Source of the DNA: JAMIFV01 sp035906055
GTDB taxonomy: Bacteria > Pseudomonadota > Alphaproteobacteria > Rickettsiales > JABCZZ01
Assembly (NCBI GenBank): GCA_035906055.1
Contig: JAMIFV010000070.1
Coordinates: 1 to 20,420, forward strand
Direction of reading: 5' to 3'
Length of the DNA: 20,420 nucleotides
Each line of letters starts with the position of its first letter. The first letter of the stretch is position 1. Both the position numbers and the translations under genes were made by a program. Below are positions 1 to 6,306 of the stretch, piece after piece. Below the pieces are notes generated by a model. The model was not told where the DNA came from. It worked only from the letters and a program-made list of their open reading frames with translations, and did not search any database.

Positions 1-1
1 A

Positions 2-178
2 AACCACATTAATGGCATCGAGAATTTCTGGAATCAGGCCAAGCGGCACATGCGGAAATTTAATGGTGTACCACGACAGAATTTCGCGCTATTTTTGAAG
101 GAATGTGAGTGGCGTTTTAACAATCCAAACCCACAAGCACAATTAAAACAACTGAAACAATGGGTTAAAAAAATCTAA
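2..178 (+). CDS. IS1595-family transposase, C-terminal part (cut by window edge)
   Basis: The frame is open from base 2 and ends at TAA 176-178, giving 58 residues. It carries the NHINGIENFWNQAKR motif typical of the DDE_Tnp_IS1595 (ISXO2-like) domain, then FLKECEWRFN and a basic tail. The same motif occurs in the complete transposase at 19269-19931, but the residues after it differ a lot (HMRKFNGVPRQNF here, ALRKFNGIKQDNF there), so the two are different members of the family and not copies of one element. The 5' part lies outside the window, so nothing here says whether the gene is intact. Its terminal inverted repeat follows at once. It would catalyse cut-and-paste transposition of its own element. 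Confidence 0.85.
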   Translation, partial: NHINGIENFWNQAKRHMRKFNGVPRQNFALFLKECEWRFNNPNPQAQLKQLKQWVKKI

Positions 179-200
179 TCTAGTTATCTGGTACAGCCCC
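179..200 (+). repeat. Right terminal inverted repeat of the left IS1595 element
   Basis: The bases just after the transposase stop, ending in GGTACAGCCCC, align with the end of the complete IS1595 element on the right (its left end read outward finishes CTTCAGCCCC) and share the CTxxTxCAGCCCC pattern. The element boundary is therefore placed at about base 200. The target-site duplication cannot be tested because the other end is outside the window. Confidence 0.6.
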
Positions 201-266
201 ATGGCTTTTATATGGGGAAAAATCCTTAATCCGGCACCCGTCCTTATAACTGTCTGGAGGCATTTC

Positions 267-728
267 ATGAATATCTTTGATTATCTTGAAAAGGAACATA
301 GCGGACTTAAACAGCAATTGGGTAAGATACATGAATCGGATACGGCAATGGAACGCAGGATGCTTTATCCTATTCTGCGCGCAGGGCTGAAACACCATGC
401 CAGTACAGTGGAAGCGGTATTCTGCCAGACGATGTGGGACAGCGGCAGCAAACACCTTCAGGAAAAGACAAGGAACGTCGAAGAAAAGCACGACGATATA
501 GAGCACTGCCTCAATATGCTGGATATTACCGACAACAAGTCGGGCAAGTGGCTCATGCGCTTTGGCCAGTTAAGGGCAACCGTAGAGCAGCATATTAACA
601 TAGTTGAGAGCGAGATATTTCCCGAAGCACGAAAACGCCTCTCCCCCGCGCATCTGGCTACGCTGCCTGCGATTATTGATTCACTCAGGCAAAGGCAAAG
701 CTTACGTGAAGCAGCCTACGCAGCCTGA
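267..728 (+). CDS. Hemerythrin-like HHE domain protein
   Basis: 153-residue cytoplasmic protein beginning MNIFDYLEKEHSGLKQQL. An in-frame ATG at 201 would add 22 residues, but the ATG at 267 is chosen because GGAGG (256-260) lies six bases before it and because the hemerythrin-like fold begins there. Metal-ligand-type residues recur in the expected helical order: H11 in KEHSGL, the HH plus E of HHASTVE (about 42-49), H in EEKHDDIEH (about 75-79) and H in EQHINIVESEIFP (about 110). Hemerythrin-like proteins bind a di-iron centre and sense or carry O2 or NO, or protect iron centres. Which role applies here cannot be told. A related protein is encoded at 2455-2901. Two hairpins follow the stop codon. 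The family call is firm; the function is inferred. Confidence 0.8.
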   Translation: MNIFDYLEKEHSGLKQQLGKIHESDTAMERRMLYPILRAGLKHHASTVEAVFCQTMWDSGSKHLQEKTRNVEEKHDDIEHCLNMLDITDNKSGKWLMRFGQLRATVEQHINIVESEIFPEARKRLSPAHLATLPAIIDSLRQRQSLREAAYAA

Positions 729-781
729 GCGGCCTTTGTTCGCAGCACTCTTTTTCCTTACCCCCCACTCTCTCCCATTCT

Positions 782-808
782 GCCCGGCCACCGCGCCGGG
801 CTTTCTTT
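782..808 (+). terminator. Rho-independent terminator after the hemerythrin-like gene
   Basis: A perfect 7-bp GC stem (GCCCGGC 782-788 with GCCGGGC 795-801), a 6-base loop and then TTTCTTTG. It lies 53 bases after the stop at 728. Confidence 0.6.
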
Positions 809-823
809 GTCCGGCTATGGGAC

Positions 824-856
824 AAAAAAAGCCGGGGCATGAACCCCGGCTTTTTT
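824..856. terminator. Bidirectional terminator between convergent genes
   Basis: Stem GCCGGGG (831-837) with CCCCGGC (844-850), flanked by seven A on the left and six T on the right, so it can work in both directions. It separates the hemerythrin-like gene (plus) from the small gene at 874-1095 (minus). Confidence 0.85.
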
Positions 857-873
857 AGGAACTGCGCAGGCCG

Positions 874-1095
874 TTACTGGCCGGTGCGGTTACGGTCGCG
901 GTCCCGGGAATCGTCACCGGGATTCTTACCCTGCGCCTGATTCTTCATATCACCGCGATCGTTGTCCTGGTTCCTTGCCTGGTCCCTGTTGGCCTGATCC
1001 CTGTTCTGGTTCTGCTGTTTCGTCGGATCAGAAGGCTGCTGGGACTGGGGATTGCGGTCATCCTGCTTGAACGGCTTCTGTTGAGCGTTTGACAT
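874..1095 (-). CDS. Small hydrophilic N/Q/D/R-rich protein, unknown function
   Basis: 73 residues starting MSNAQQKPFKQDD and built almost only from Q, N, D, R, K, P, S, T and G. It has no Cys, no aromatic residue other than one Phe, and no hydrophobic stretch, so it should be intrinsically disordered, soluble and cytoplasmic. A clear ribosome site (AAGGAG, six to seven bases before ATG) supports the start. NRDQ/NRDQAR/DRDRNR runs give it a loosely repetitive look. It sits among stress genes and shares a bidirectional terminator with the hemerythrin-like gene. Its composition resembles small hydrophilin-like stress proteins, but no named family was recognised, so that is only an analogy. The frame is real rather than a low-complexity accident because of its ribosome site, start, stop and terminator. 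Confidence 0.65.
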   Translation of the reverse strand: MSNAQQKPFKQDDRNPQSQQPSDPTKQQNQNRDQANRDQARNQDNDRGDMKNQAQGKNPGDDSRDRDRNRTGQ

Positions 1096-1353
1096 AGTAT
1101 TTCTCCTTGATTGGATTGTTACATCGCGGCGGTATTTCCGCCGGACATTGTTACGCTACACACTCCCCCGTCACGATGCGATGCGGGTATAACCAGCCCA
1201 TGATAAAGATGCGGTAAGCATTCTGGTTATTGCTTAGCGTCTCTTTACTTGTATCTGGTTGCCTGCGGTTCGTTTCCTTATGTGTGCGGAGTTACAAACG
1301 CCCTGAAGACGTGGCAATTCTGCCATGCTGTTAAAAAACTGAAAGGAACCGTT

Positions 1354-1893
1354 ATGAAAACGAAACTACTTACCCTTCTGGCGGCAAGCGCGGGCATGAG
1401 CCTTGCCACTGCGGCCTATGCCCAGGAGGCATCGGAAAAATCGAACACCAGATACCATGATAACGGTGGTTATGAATCCACCAGCACGTCGCAGAAGACC
1501 AGCGCCGAAGGAACCACCAGCACCACGAACAGTTCTGTCAACGTGGATGTGGACTCCAAAGGCAACGTGACACGCGAAGCCAAGACCGAAACGACCACGG
1601 ATCCTTCCGGCTTCATGAACAAGACGACCGACAATGCACAGTCCGAGATTGAAGAGAAACCGCGCGGCGGCTACAAACAGACCACCACCCGCAGCCATAA
1701 GGACGCCGACGGCACCAACATCTATTTTAAGACGGTGACCGATGTGGATGTCGACTCCTCCGGCAACGTGACCACCACGGCCAAGACCGAAAAAACCGTG
1801 GACCCCAAAGGCCTTTTCAACAAGACCTCCACCACTTCCACCACGAAGAGCGTTAACGGGCGCATCGTGAAAAGTGACAGCAAGACGAATTAA
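1354..1893 (+). CDS. Secreted Thr/Ser/Lys-rich protein with two 67-residue tandem repeats
   Basis: 179 residues. The frame is open from 1249, but the ATG at 1354 is chosen: AAAGGA lies about six bases before it, and the product then begins with a classical signal peptide (MKTKLLTLLAASAG..., cleavage predicted after AYA at about residue 23). The mature part is two ungapped copies of a 67-residue unit, 38-104 and 105-171. Each starts GGY, has VDVDS at its middle and DPxGxxNKT near its end. The rest is very polar (T, S, K, D, N) with no Cys, so it should be a periplasmic or exported repetitive protein. No family was recognised. The stop codon TAA is the first base triplet of an inverted-repeat element (1891-1964). 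Confidence 0.75.
   Translation: MKTKLLTLLAASAGMSLATAAYAQEASEKSNTRYHDNGGYESTSTSQKTSAEGTTSTTNSSVNVDVDSKGNVTREAKTETTTDPSGFMNKTTDNAQSEIEEKPRGGYKQTTTRSHKDADGTNIYFKTVTDVDVDSSGNVTTTAKTEKTVDPKGLFNKTSTTSTTKSVNGRIVKSDSKTN
1465..1866 (+). repeat. Tandem duplication, 201-bp period, inside the secreted protein gene
   Basis: Residues 38-104 and 105-171 of the encoded protein align without gaps at an offset of 67 residues: GGY at 38 and 105, VDVDS at 64 and 131, DP at 83 and 150, NKT soon after each. The protein match is clearer than the DNA match, so the duplication is not very recent. Confidence 0.75.
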
Positions 1894-1964
1894 GCTCAGG
1901 ACTCACAAATTCTCCCTCAAGGGGAGAGGAACAGAAAGAATGAGGTTAATGAGTTCCAAGCCTA
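1891..1964 (-). repeat. 74-bp TA-bounded inverted-repeat element, copy A
   Basis: The left arm starts TAAGCTCAGGACTCA (from 1891). The right arm, read on the minus strand from 1964, is TAGGCTTGGAACTCATTAAC. That right arm matches the left arm of copy B at 9638 (TAGGCTCGGGACTCATTAAA) at 18 of the first 20 bases. The interiors also align when copy A is reversed (both contain CTTTCT/TTACTT, then CCT and TTGAGG). Both ends are the dinucleotide TA. The element starts at the TAA stop codon of the secreted-protein gene. Confidence 0.6.
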
Positions 1965-1983
1965 ATCTTCACCTTACCCAACG

Positions 1984-2016
1984 AAAAACGCCGGCTTTAT
2001 AAGCCGGCGTTTTTTT
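1984..2016. terminator. Strong terminator after the secreted repeat protein
   Basis: A 10-bp perfect stem (1988-1997 with 2001-2010, core CGCCGGCTT), a 3-base loop, then seven T. Five A precede it, so it may also act on the minus strand. Confidence 0.85.
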
Positions 2017-2040
2017 GTCATGACTTCAGGATGTCCTGCC

Positions 2041-2081
2041 GGAAAAGAAACGCCCGGCACACAGGATGGAATGCCGGGCGT
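2041..2081 (-). terminator. Terminator of the CsbD-like gene
   Basis: A 10-bp perfect stem ACGCCCGGCA (2050-2059) with TGCCGGGCGT (2072-2081) and a 12-base loop. On the minus strand it is followed by TTTCTTTTCC, and it lies 27 bases after the CsbD stop codon. Confidence 0.7.
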
Positions 2082-2107
2082 AAGAATGCTCGCTAAAGCT
2101 TTAATGC

Positions 2108-2335
2108 TTAAGCCGCACTCTTATTGGTATAGCAATTGCCGCAGGACTTTTCCATTTCCTTCAGCTGACTTTCGGCTTCTTCCTTGTTGATGCCGTGAAG
2201 TTCCTGCAACCTGCCAAAAAACTGTTTGGTATCGCCCTTGAGCTGAGCCACGTCGTCGTCAGTGAGCTTGCCCCAGGTTTTCTGTACTTTGCCTTTGAAC
2301 TGCAGCCAATTGCCTTCGATCTGGTCTTTATTCAT
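2108..2335 (-). CDS. CsbD-like stress protein
   Basis: 75 residues beginning MNKDQIEGNWLQFKGKVQKTWGKLTDDD, the hallmark N-terminal sequence of the CsbD family (general stress response proteins; E. coli YjbJ is a member). An upstream in-frame ATG four codons earlier is possible, but GGAG six bases before the ATG at 2335 and the family's usual MNKD/MNWD start decide for the shorter form. The C-terminal part is helical and charged and ends with a CGNCYT segment containing two Cys, which typical CsbD proteins lack and which could bind a metal or form a disulphide. The molecular role of the family is unknown. The gene is monocistronic, with its own terminator. Confidence 0.85.
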   Translation of the reverse strand: MNKDQIEGNWLQFKGKVQKTWGKLTDDDVAQLKGDTKQFFGRLQELHGINKEEAESQLKEMEKSCGNCYTNKSAA

Positions 2336-2454
2336 AATCAACTCCATAAGTTAATTTATCCAACCGCCTTAGTGGCGACCCAGACACCTTCGCATGCTGC
2401 GCTTAAAGATTCACCACGGAGGGCCGCGCCATGAAGTAAGAAAACCGTAAACTG

Positions 2455-2901
2455 CTACGCGCTTTCCCGCATGGGGATAGCCAGCTTCATGCGCTGCATG
2501 TCTTCGGCCAGCGCTTCGGCTTCTTCGCCGTTGAGTATTTTACGTGCTTTTTCGAAGATGCGGTCTTCCTCCAGCTTCACATGATGCTCCACCGCATGCT
2601 TGAACTCGCCAAACAGTTCAAGCCATTTTTCACTTTGCGTAGACTTGCCCGTCAGCCTCAGGATAAAATCCCTGATCTCGGCATGGTCGTCCTCTGCGTC
2701 TTCAATATTCTCACGCGTGCGCTGCGCGAGGCCAAGCGCGCTGTAGAAAGTGGCCTGTTCGGCCTGTGTGTGCAGGTCGAGCTCGCGTTTGACTTCCTCG
2801 AACATGTCAAGCCGCGTGCCGGGGCTTTCAGCAACCAGCACTTTCTCCATCAGCTGGCTGATGCGGCGATGGTCTTTCCTGATATAGCTATAAATATCCA
2901 T
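2455..2901 (-). CDS. Hemerythrin HHE cation-binding domain protein
   Basis: 148 residues starting MDIYSYIRKDHRRISQLMEKVL. The frame is open further upstream into the end of cfa, but the ATG at 2901 is chosen because GGAAGG lies just before it and the domain starts there. Candidate di-iron ligands occur in the canonical order: H in KDHRRI (about 11), H and E in LHTQAEQATFY (about 43-47), H in DDHAEIRDF (about 72), and the HAVEHHVKLEEDRIF block (about 102-116). It lies 23 bases after the cfa stop codon on the same strand, so it is very likely the second gene of a cfa operon. It is a paralogue, not a close copy, of the protein at 267-728. O2 or NO binding, or repair of iron centres, is inferred from the family. 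Confidence 0.85.
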   Translation of the reverse strand: MDIYSYIRKDHRRISQLMEKVLVAESPGTRLDMFEEVKRELDLHTQAEQATFYSALGLAQRTRENIEDAEDDHAEIRDFILRLTGKSTQSEKWLELFGEFKHAVEHHVKLEEDRIFEKARKILNGEEAEALAEDMQRMKLAIPMRESA

Positions 2902-2924
2902 AAGGCCTTCCACGCGCCATGAAG

Positions 2925-4142
2925 TTACGCATGCATCAGTTCGGCCTGCATTACGCTGGTGCGGCGGCTGCGGAACGACGCGATGCAACTGGTAAGGTAG
3001 AAGCGCCACAGGCGTATGAAGCGTTCATCGTAACCATAAGCCCTCACCGAATCGAGGTTGGCCTCAAACCGTTTCAGCCAGTGCGTGAGCGTGGTCACAT
3101 AATCCTGTCCGAACGTATACATATCGGTGCAGGCAAGATCCGCGTCATGCACATCGTCAAGGAAGCGCATGCGGCACGGCAACATGGCCCCGGGTGAAAT
3201 ATAATATTCGATCACGCCGGTTATATTACCCGTATCCCGGTATAGACGGTCGCCCAGCATAACGGTCTGGATCATCGCTTTGCCGCCCGGCTTCAGGCGG
3301 CTGCGGATAGTATCGAAATATTCAGCCCAGTGGCATTCGCCCACATGCTCGAACATGCCGATAGAAACGACATGATCGAACTGCCCTTTTATTTCTCGGT
3401 AATCCATGACTTCCACGGACACAAGATGATCCAGCCCTGCGCTTGCGAGCTTTTCCCGCGCACAGGCCGCCTGCACAGGCGCCAGCGTAAGCGCGGTCAC
3501 ACGCACGCCCTTGCTTGCGGCCGCTTCGGCAAACCCACCCCAACCGCAACCTATCTCAAGTATATGCTGGCCACGCTGCGCCCCCAGGCGTTGCAGCACG
3601 CGTTCGTATTTAGCCTGCTGGGCGTCTTCAAGGCTGCGCGACTCGTCACCTTCGAAGAGGGCGCAGGAATAGGTCATGCTTTTACCAAGCCAGAGTTTAT
3701 AAAAATTACTGCCGAGGTCATAATGCGCCACCACATTGCGGCGGCTGCCGCGCATGGAGTTCCCCTGCAACAGGTACTTAAGGCGCAGCATCAGCACATG
3801 CCATGGCTGGCCGTGGAAGAAACGTTCCAGCCTGCCGCCGTTCATCAGGCCGAAGGTGATTAGTTCTTCAAGGCCGGAGGTGCTCCAGCGGCCATCAATG
3901 TAGGTATCGGCAATACCTATCTCGCCGCGCACCATGAATTCGTCCAGCACGCCCCAGTCGGAAAGTCGCCAGTCCGCCAGCGGCCCTTTGGACGCGCCCG
4001 TGAACGCCATGCGTTCGCCTTCCGGCGTGATAAGCGTGAGCCTGCCGAACTCGATGGTTTTAAGCGCCCTGAGGAACGCCTGATTGTGCCTGGGAAGCTT
4101 CTGCACGGTAGTATAACCGGTTGAAGAAGTAAGCGTCTGCAT
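2925..4142 (-). CDS. cfa: Cyclopropane-fatty-acyl-phospholipid synthase
   Basis: 405 residues, close to the usual 380-420 of the family. It transfers a methylene group from S-adenosylmethionine to the cis double bond of acyl chains in membrane phospholipids, making the membrane more resistant to acid and oxidants. The signature VVAHYDLGSNFYKLWL (about 135-150) is followed by MTYSCALFEGDE, the SAM-binding loop LEIGCGWGG (about 195-203) and SIGMFEHVG. The start is supported by AGAGGG six bases before the ATG. The next gene on the strand is a hemerythrin-like protein 23 bases on. cfa genes are commonly stationary-phase or stress induced; no promoter was identified here. Confidence 0.95.
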   Translation of the reverse strand: MQTLTSSTGYTTVQKLPRHNQAFLRALKTIEFGRLTLITPEGERMAFTGASKGPLADWRLSDWGVLDEFMVRGEIGIADTYIDGRWSTSGLEELITFGLMNGGRLERFFHGQPWHVLMLRLKYLLQGNSMRGSRRNVVAHYDLGSNFYKLWLGKSMTYSCALFEGDESRSLEDAQQAKYERVLQRLGAQRGQHILEIGCGWGGFAEAAASKGVRVTALTLAPVQAACAREKLASAGLDHLVSVEVMDYREIKGQFDHVVSIGMFEHVGECHWAEYFDTIRSRLKPGGKAMIQTVMLGDRLYRDTGNITGVIEYYISPGAMLPCRMRFLDDVHDADLACTDMYTFGQDYVTTLTHWLKRFEANLDSVRAYGYDERFIRLWRFYLTSCIASFRSRRTSVMQAELMHA

Positions 4143-4268
4143 ATGCCCTCTCTATGTGAGACCGGAAAAATAATGCTAAAACTTGCCGAAATATTGAAAC
4201 GCTAGCATCTGGCGTGTAAAACCGCAGTGCGCAGCTATAGCCGGAAAATAAGAAACATCTCAGTTGCG

Positions 4269-4673
4269 TTATTGTTTCGGGTGCGTGCGGTCGTAGGCAC
4301 GGTTATACGCATCGCGTATGGCGTCTTTTGCCTGCTCCCATGCCAGGCCGGACTTATCTTTAAGCTTTTCCCAGCCTGCTTTAAGCTCAGCCTCCACCTC
4401 TTCATAACGCCTGCCTTCATGGCGGCGATAGGCGTCTGTGCCGTAGTGATAGGCAGGTTCATAGACGCCATATTCCATCGTGCTGTTATAATAAGGACGT
4501 GAAGGATAATTCTTGCGCCAGTAATCGTTATCGGACTCCCATTCGATAGCGCCGTCGATCTGGTTACCGACGCCCTGCGACGCGGGCTTTTCTTCAGCAA
4601 TAACGGGGGAAGCGACCAGGGTGGCGCAGAGCATAAGCCCTGCGACCTCCCTGATATATCCGGATACGGACAT
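4269..4673 (-). CDS. Small exported protein with an amphipathic C-terminal helix, unknown
   Basis: 134 residues. The N-terminus (MSVSGYIREVAGLMLCATLVASPVIAEEK) is a signal peptide with likely cleavage after VIA (about residue 26). The middle is rich in Tyr, Trp, Arg and Asn (NDYWRKNYPSRPYYN, YHYGTDAYRRHEGRRYEE). The end (about 93-130) is a charged helix with WEKLKDKSGLAWEQAKDAI spacing, faintly like CsbD or other stress-associated helices. The ATG lies 10 bases after the hsp20 stop codon, and its ribosome site AAGGAAG overlaps that stop (GTAAGGAAG), so translation is probably coupled to the chaperone. A periplasmic stress role is an inference from that coupling; no family was recognised. Confidence 0.7.
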   Translation of the reverse strand: MSVSGYIREVAGLMLCATLVASPVIAEEKPASQGVGNQIDGAIEWESDNDYWRKNYPSRPYYNSTMEYGVYEPAYHYGTDAYRRHEGRRYEEVEAELKAGWEKLKDKSGLAWEQAKDAIRDAYNRAYDRTHPKQ

Positions 4674-4683
4674 GGCTGCTTCC

Positions 4684-5376
4684 TTACGCTACGCGCTTGC
4701 CCGGCTGGGCGGTATTGACCGCGCTGCCGGATACGGTCGTATCCTGTGGCCTGCCCCCCATGCGGTTTTTGTCACGCTGGCGGTCGCCCGCATTCACCTC
4801 AATCCGGCGCGTGCGGGACTCAGCCGATTCCGTGCGCAGCGCGGTGATAGTGAGCACGCCGTTGCGGAAACTGGCTTCCACATTCTCGTGGTTCACATCT
4901 TCCGGCAGCGATAATGTGCGGCGGAACATGCCGAAGGAACGTTCCATACGGTGGAAATCCTTCTCATGCGCGTCGCTGTCGGCCTTTTTCTCGCCGCAGA
5001 TGGTCAGCTGGCCATCGGCGGAAAGGTCGATGCGAACGTCTTTTTCGTCGATACCCGGCACTTCTACAACGATAGAGTATTCCGTATCTGTGGAGGTTAT
5101 ATCCACGCTCGGCTGGAACATCGTCTCCTGCAGGCTGCCCGTGCCACCAAACATGGCAGGCATGCCAAATCCGCGCCAGGTCTGTTCAAACAGGCGGTCC
5201 ATATCCTGACAGAAGTTGGAGAGCGGGCGTAAATAAGAAGCGGAGGAAAGCTGTTCCCGGCCACGTTCCATCATATTCTGTACGCCTTGCTGGGCGGTGG
5301 ACATGCCACGCTCCATGTTACGTTGCGTAGCGCTGCCTTCTTTGGCCCAGTTCCACTGTTTTTGCTGTTTTGCCAT
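4684..5376 (-). CDS. Hsp20/alpha-crystallin small heat shock protein
   Basis: 230 residues, longer than the common 140-170. A Q/M/R-rich N-terminal arm (1-about 85) precedes the alpha-crystallin domain (about 88-190), which has FQPSVDITSTDTEYSIVVEVPGI, DLSADGQLTICGEKK, the FRRTLSLPEDV strand and the consensus FRNGVLTI. A hydrophilic C-terminal tail of about 40 residues (RQRDKNRMGGRPQ...) follows; an I-x-I/V anchoring motif is not evident near the end. GGAGG lies eight bases before the ATG. It is an ATP-independent holdase that keeps unfolding proteins soluble. It is followed immediately by the coupled exported protein at 4269-4673. No ROSE-type thermometer or CIRCE element was recognised upstream. 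Confidence 0.92.
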   Translation of the reverse strand: MAKQQKQWNWAKEGSATQRNMERGMSTAQQGVQNMMERGREQLSSASYLRPLSNFCQDMDRLFEQTWRGFGMPAMFGGTGSLQETMFQPSVDITSTDTEYSIVVEVPGIDEKDVRIDLSADGQLTICGEKKADSDAHEKDFHRMERSFGMFRRTLSLPEDVNHENVEASFRNGVLTITALRTESAESRTRRIEVNAGDRQRDKNRMGGRPQDTTVSGSAVNTAQPGKRVA

Positions 5377-5612
5377 CGTTCGTATCCTCCAGAAAAAAGT
5401 TGCAGGTTATTCCTGCGGACTGCGGACAAGCGTTCATGATTCCACAAAGAATTCCTTCCGCGCCGCCATAACGGCGCAGAAACAGTGAATTTAGAAAGCT
5501 TATTCCTGAGAGCAGGCAAACTACCACTGACGCCATAAATTTTCTGTGAGGCATCAGGCTGAAAAGATAAAAATCATATAAAGCTACGGTAGCGGATTAT
5601 CCCGCAGCACAT

Positions 5613-5640
5613 AATAAAGGCTCCCAAAGGAGCCTTTATT
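5613..5640 (-). terminator. 12-bp perfect hairpin downstream of ohr
   Basis: AATAAAGGCTCC (5613-5624) pairs exactly with GGAGCCTTTATT (5629-5640) around a CAAA loop. It is likely a terminator for minus-strand ohr transcripts reading towards hsp20, although the T-run is within the stem and not after it. Confidence 0.5.
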
Positions 5641-5651
5641 CAAATAAACAA

Positions 5652-5771
5652 CCCCGCCGCAAGCGGCGGGGTATTAAGTGTAAGGGGGATGAAGACATCC
5701 CCCTTCGCTAACGCTCACCCCCTCTAAAGGGGTCGTCGCCTTCGGCTCCTCCACACCGCAAGCGGCGGGGA
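5652..5771. repeat. Cluster of palindromic units downstream of ohr
   Basis: In order: CCCCGCCG-caag-CGGCGGGG (5652-5671), AAGGGGGATG-aaga-CATCCCCCTT (5682-5705), CCCCT-ctaa-AGGGG (5719-5732) and CCGC-aa-GCGG (5756-5765). The string CCGCAAGCGGCGGGG occurs twice (5657-5671 and 5757-5771), bracketing the middle units as a direct repeat. This looks like a dispersed palindromic repeat of the REP type rather than a simple terminator. The family was not recognised. Confidence 0.5.
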
Positions 5772-5799
5772 ATCTACCCGGAGGGATTGAAGGAAAACG

Positions 5800-6243
5800 T
5801 TATTTCCCCTCCACATCGAGCGTGAAGTCTATGTTGCCACGTGTGGCGTGGCTATAGGGGCAGATATTATCATGGGTTTCCTGCACCAGCGCCCTGGCCT
5901 GCCCGGCGGGAAGATTGGGCACTTTCACATGCATTTTCACCGCGATGCCGAAGCCGCCGCCTTCACGCGGGCCAACGGACGTGCTGCAGGTGACCACCGT
6001 GCCTTTGGCATCCAGCTTTTTCTGGCTGGCCACAAACTCAATTGCGCCGCCAAAACAGGCCGCATAGCCCGCCGCGAACAGATGTTCCGGCGTGGTGGTG
6101 TCAGGCAGGCCCGGCCCACCCATTTCCTTGCGCACGGAGAGGTTCACGCTGACGGATTTATCGTCAGTCTCGGAGTGGCCGTTGCGCCCTCCTGTGTTAA
6201 CTGCCACGGCGGTAACCAGCGGTTTGATCGTATGTGCAGACAT
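5800..6243 (-). CDS. ohr: Organic hydroperoxide resistance protein (OsmC/Ohr family)
   Basis: 147 residues, the usual Ohr length. It reduces organic hydroperoxides through two reactive cysteines. The peroxidatic Cys is C63 in AAGYAACFGGAIEF and the resolving Cys is C128 in HDNICPYSHATRGNIDF, both in their family contexts. The conserved Glu is in TPEHLFAAG (about 53) and the N-terminal Arg is in GGRNGHS (about 20). This pattern separates Ohr from OsmC. AAGGAG lies seven bases before the ATG. C86 is an extra cysteine. Ohr is usually reduced by lipoylated proteins and controlled by OhrR, which is not visible nearby. Confidence 0.92.
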   Translation of the reverse strand: MSAHTIKPLVTAVAVNTGGRNGHSETDDKSVSVNLSVRKEMGGPGLPDTTTPEHLFAAGYAACFGGAIEFVASQKKLDAKGTVVTCSTSVGPREGGGFGIAVKMHVKVPNLPAGQARALVQETHDNICPYSHATRGNIDFTLDVEGK

Positions 6244-6306
6244 AAGCGACTCCTTTAATAATTACAGAAGGTTTTTTACGGCACTTAATGTAAATATTCG
6301 ATAGGT

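Larger units (their letters stand above)
5377..5799. other. 423-base gene-free stretch between ohr and hsp20
   Basis: The part nearest hsp20 (5377-5610) should hold its promoter, but no convincing -35/-10 or stress-sigma site was found by eye. The part from 5613 to 5771 is a dense cluster of short hairpins (listed separately) downstream of ohr. No credible coding frame was seen. Confidence 0.6.

Noticed and set aside
1249..1353. Longer N-terminus for the secreted repeat protein
   Set aside because: The extra 35 codons would bury the signal peptide, while the ATG at 1354 has a ribosome site and puts the signal peptide at the N-terminus.
3330..3863. A 177-codon plus-strand frame opposite cfa
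   Set aside because: Shadow of a firmly identified gene; no domain and no ribosome site.
874..5600. A shared general-stress (EcfG-type, GGAAC-N16/17-CGTT) promoter in front of the stress genes
   Set aside because: Searching upstream of the small disordered protein, csbD-like and hsp20 genes by eye on the coding strand gave no acceptable pair. A computed scan would be needed before claiming a regulon.
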